Shown: positions 36,214 to 37,956 of the stretch, piece after piece
How positions within the stretch are numbered: the first letter of the stretch is position 1
Layout of the letters: each line of letters begins with the position of its first letter
NCBI GenBank assembly: GCA_018457135.1
Contig: JAGGDU010000123.1
Location: forward strand, 25,449 to 63,404
Reading direction: 5' to 3'
DNA: 37,956 nt
DNA from: Trichodesmium erythraeum GBRTRLIN201
Lineage (GTDB): Bacteria; Cyanobacteriota; Cyanobacteriia; Cyanobacteriales; Microcoleaceae
The notes under the pieces: model-generated
Seen by the model: the letters and a program-made list of their open reading frames with translations, nothing else
What the model was told of the DNA's origin: nothing
Databases searched by the model: none
Position numbers and translations under genes: made by a program

Positions 36214-37524
36214 ATGAGTAAAACAAAATGGTCTGATTTATACAAATTAGAAGACTGGTGGGCAGTCTGGATCGGTTTGTTACTGTTAGCAAGTGTATTT
36301 AGTGGATGGGTAACACTTGTACCCAAAATTCCTAAATGGAAAGGAATAGATATTCTGGCTGCACTCCCGATAGATTTAATTCCTAGCTTAGTATTATTAG
36401 CGATCGCTCTGTGCGCTGTATTTACATTTGGCAACATTTTGATGCAGGGGCGTAGGGCAAATGCTATGATACCAGGATTTTTGGCCATCTTTATCTTAGC
36501 TACTCTCGCTTATGTATTGGGAAATTCTCAAGCTGCAAAAGCAATAAATCTCGGTTATGCCTTCTGGGCACTACTAATAGGATTATTAATTAGTAATACA
36601 GTAGGTACGCCAGAATGGTTGAAACCTGCCGTGCGCACCGAATACTATATTAAAACTGGGTTAGTCATTTTGGGAGCAGAAATTCTGTTTAGTCGCATTG
36701 TCGAATTCGGACCCTATGGTTTAGCGATAGCCTGGGGAGTCACGCCAATAGTAGTGATATTCATGTATTTATTTGGCACTCGCATCCTGAAAATGCAGCA
36801 AAAAACATTAGTAATGATAGTAGCAACTTCAACCTCTGTCTGTGGAGTCTCGGCAGCTATTGCAGCTGCAGCAGCTTGTCGCGCAAAAAAGGATGAGTTA
36901 ACTTTGGCCGTCGGAATGACTCTGATATTTACAGTCATAATGATGGTTTTCATGCCCTTGTTTGTCAAAGCTGTCAACATGAATGAATTAGTGGGAGGAG
37001 CCTGGTTAGGTGGCACCATTGATGCTACTGGCGCTGTTGTTGCAGCAGGCGAAGCATTGGGGGATGTGGCCGGAAAAGCGGCAGCTTTAGTAAAAATGAT
37101 TCAAAATATGTTGATCGGAGCGATCGCTTTTGCCATAGCAATTTTTTGGGTTACATCTGTGGAAAAGCAACCAGGATCTTCTACTCCTACTTTAAATGAA
37201 TTATGGGTGCGTTTTCCTAAGTTTGTTTTAGGTTTTATTGTAGCATCTTTATTAGTTTCTTTTGTATTTTTACCCGTTATAGGTTTGAATAATGTTCAAG
37301 CTTTATTGAAGCAGACTAAAAATTATCGTGGTTGGCTATTTTGTATGGCGTTTATCTCAATTGGGTTAGAGTCTAATTTTCAAATTTTAGCCCAACAAAT
37401 GCGAGGCGGTAAACCGATGATTTTGTATATTGTAGGGCAAAGTTTTAATATATTGCTAACTTTGGCTGTGGTGTGGTTAATGTTAAGTGGAAACTTCTTT
37501 CCAGTTCCAGAATTAGGAGGGTAG
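36214..37524 (+). CDS. YeiH-family putative sulfate/anion exporter (UPF0324, PF03601-type)
   Basis: 436 aa, about eleven hydrophobic segments of an inner-membrane transporter. Family segments seen are LGYAFWALLIGLLISNTVGT (about 110-130), YYIKTGLVILGAEILFSRI (about 144-162), VMIVATSTSVCGVSAAIAAA (about 196-215, the GxSAIAAxxP-like motif, here CGVSAAIAAAAACRAK), AWLGGTIDATGAVVAAGEAL (about 264-283), AALVKMIQNMLIGAIAF and a final FISIGLESNF. This is the YeiH/UPF0324 family, annotated as putative sulfate exporters; experimental evidence for substrate is thin. The ATG at 36214 lacks a good ribosome binding site. The window also has a TauE/SafE permease; both may handle sulfur anions but lie 32 kb apart. 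Confidence 0.88.
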   Translation: MSKTKWSDLYKLEDWWAVWIGLLLLASVFSGWVTLVPKIPKWKGIDILAALPIDLIPSLVLLAIALCAVFTFGNILMQGRRANAMIPGFLAIFILATLAYVLGNSQAAKAINLGYAFWALLIGLLISNTVGTPEWLKPAVRTEYYIKTGLVILGAEILFSRIVEFGPYGLAIAWGVTPIVVIFMYLFGTRILKMQQKTLVMIVATSTSVCGVSAAIAAAAACRAKKDELTLAVGMTLIFTVIMMVFMPLFVKAVNMNELVGGAWLGGTIDATGAVVAAGEALGDVAGKAAALVKMIQNMLIGAIAFAIAIFWVTSVEKQPGSSTPTLNELWVRFPKFVLGFIVASLLVSFVFLPVIGLNNVQALLKQTKNYRGWLFCMAFISIGLESNFQILAQQMRGGKPMILYIVGQSFNILLTLAVVWLMLSGNFFPVPELGG

Positions 37525-37775
37525 ATAGTCCTACTCCCGTAATCGTTTTTGAATAAAACAGGGAGTAGAGTAATGGGATGATGGGGAATATTTTTCGCGG
37601 TTTGGGATCCTGTATATTGAGTTTTTCCCTAAAACGATCATGAAAAAATTGTCACGTCCCATGTCCTTCACCATTACTATGCACCAATACCTACAAAAAA
37701 TGTACAACTGGTCAACTTTTGTCCAATTATTTTATTTCAGTAGTTAGCGCTTATTCTCTTCAAACAAAATTCTGG

Positions 37776-37956
37776 AGATTTGGTGAGTGTAACCTCACTC
37801 ATCAAACCCCCAATATTTAAAACAATATTTCAAAGACAAATTAACACTCTAGTCTTTCGTGAGATAGTAAATATTAATTAATTAGGGCTGGCTAAATAAA
37901 TAGATTTGGTGAGTGTAACCTCACTCATCAAACCCCCAATATTTAAAACAATATTT
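37776..37956. repeat. Perfect 55-bp direct repeats at a 126-bp period, cut by window end
   Basis: AGATTTGGTGAGTGTAACCT and 35 following bases (37776-37830) recur without mismatch at 37902-37956, where the window ends. Each copy contains a perfect hairpin, TGAGTG / CACTCA (37784-37789 and 37796-37801), and a second one, AATATT / AATATT, near the copy's end. The 71-bp spacer also has a stem, AAAGAC / GTCTTT. With a spacer this long and only two copies visible it is not a CRISPR. The array may continue beyond the window. Confidence 0.9.

Noticed and set aside
36714-37019. Minus-strand frame opposite the YeiH-family gene
   Set aside because: Shadow of the transporter with no independent features.
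37776-37956. CRISPR array
   Set aside because: Only two copies, a 55-bp repeat and a 71-bp spacer, and no cas genes in the window. The dimensions do not fit any CRISPR type.

Overview
This window looks like a stretch of chromosome from a filamentous, low-GC cyanobacterium. About twenty copies of the HIP1 palindrome GCGATCGC are scattered through it. Several genes belong to typically cyanobacterial families: the DUF4335 protein, the TIGR03032 protein, a pheophorbide a oxygenase-like Rieske protein and NrtR. Intergenic space is unusually large and full of decaying genes. That architecture, the AT-rich bases and the pseudogene load fit a Trichodesmium-like genome; the genus is an inference, not a proven assignment.

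Layout. 1-534: dead TPR-type gene with a fresh 165-bp tandem duplication. 739-1725: moaA (molybdenum cofactor). 2010-2519: decayed transposase. 3495-4502: TauE/SafE anion permease. 4641-6881: DUF4335 protein followed by an OmpA-domain protein. 7003-7110: transposase scrap. 7711-9201: pheophorbide a oxygenase-like gene interrupted by two in-frame stops. 10284-15719 (minus strand): membrane-microdomain cluster of two flotillins, an intact NfeD-like protein, a dead NfeD-like gene with three in-frame stops and a TIGR03032 protein. 17038-17220: possible IS200/IS605-type end. 17923-21570: NAD metabolism (pncB, nadD, nrtR). 22465-24556: a phosphodiester glycosidase-like protein and two predicted exported or membrane proteins of unknown function. 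24664-25272: rpsD. 26329-28733: two SAM-using enzymes of tRNA modification (trmN6-like, cmoA) around a decayed partial duplicate of the first. 28841-29501: dead glutathione S-transferase. 29690-31294: SbmA/BacA-like ABC transporter whose true N-terminus seems to lie beyond a poly-A frameshift. 32025-33254: NupC nucleoside transporter. 34526-35887: der GTPase. 36214-37524: YeiH-family exporter. 37776-37956: perfect 55-bp direct repeats at a 126-bp period, running off the window end.

How the genes fit together. PncB makes nicotinate mononucleotide and NadD adenylates it; NrtR, whose Nudix box has lost catalytic residues, probably senses an NAD metabolite and represses NAD genes. The flotillin/NfeD genes probably build one membrane scaffold. 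rpsD, trmN6, cmoA and der all serve translation or ribosome assembly but are not an obvious operon. Most other genes stand alone.

The most unusual features are the terminal direct-repeat array, the flotillin/NfeD/TIGR03032 cluster, the poly-A frameshift in the ABC transporter, and a set of dead genes inactivated mainly by nonsense changes rather than frameshifts. I found no CRISPR array, rRNA, convincing tRNA, prophage or obvious defence system.
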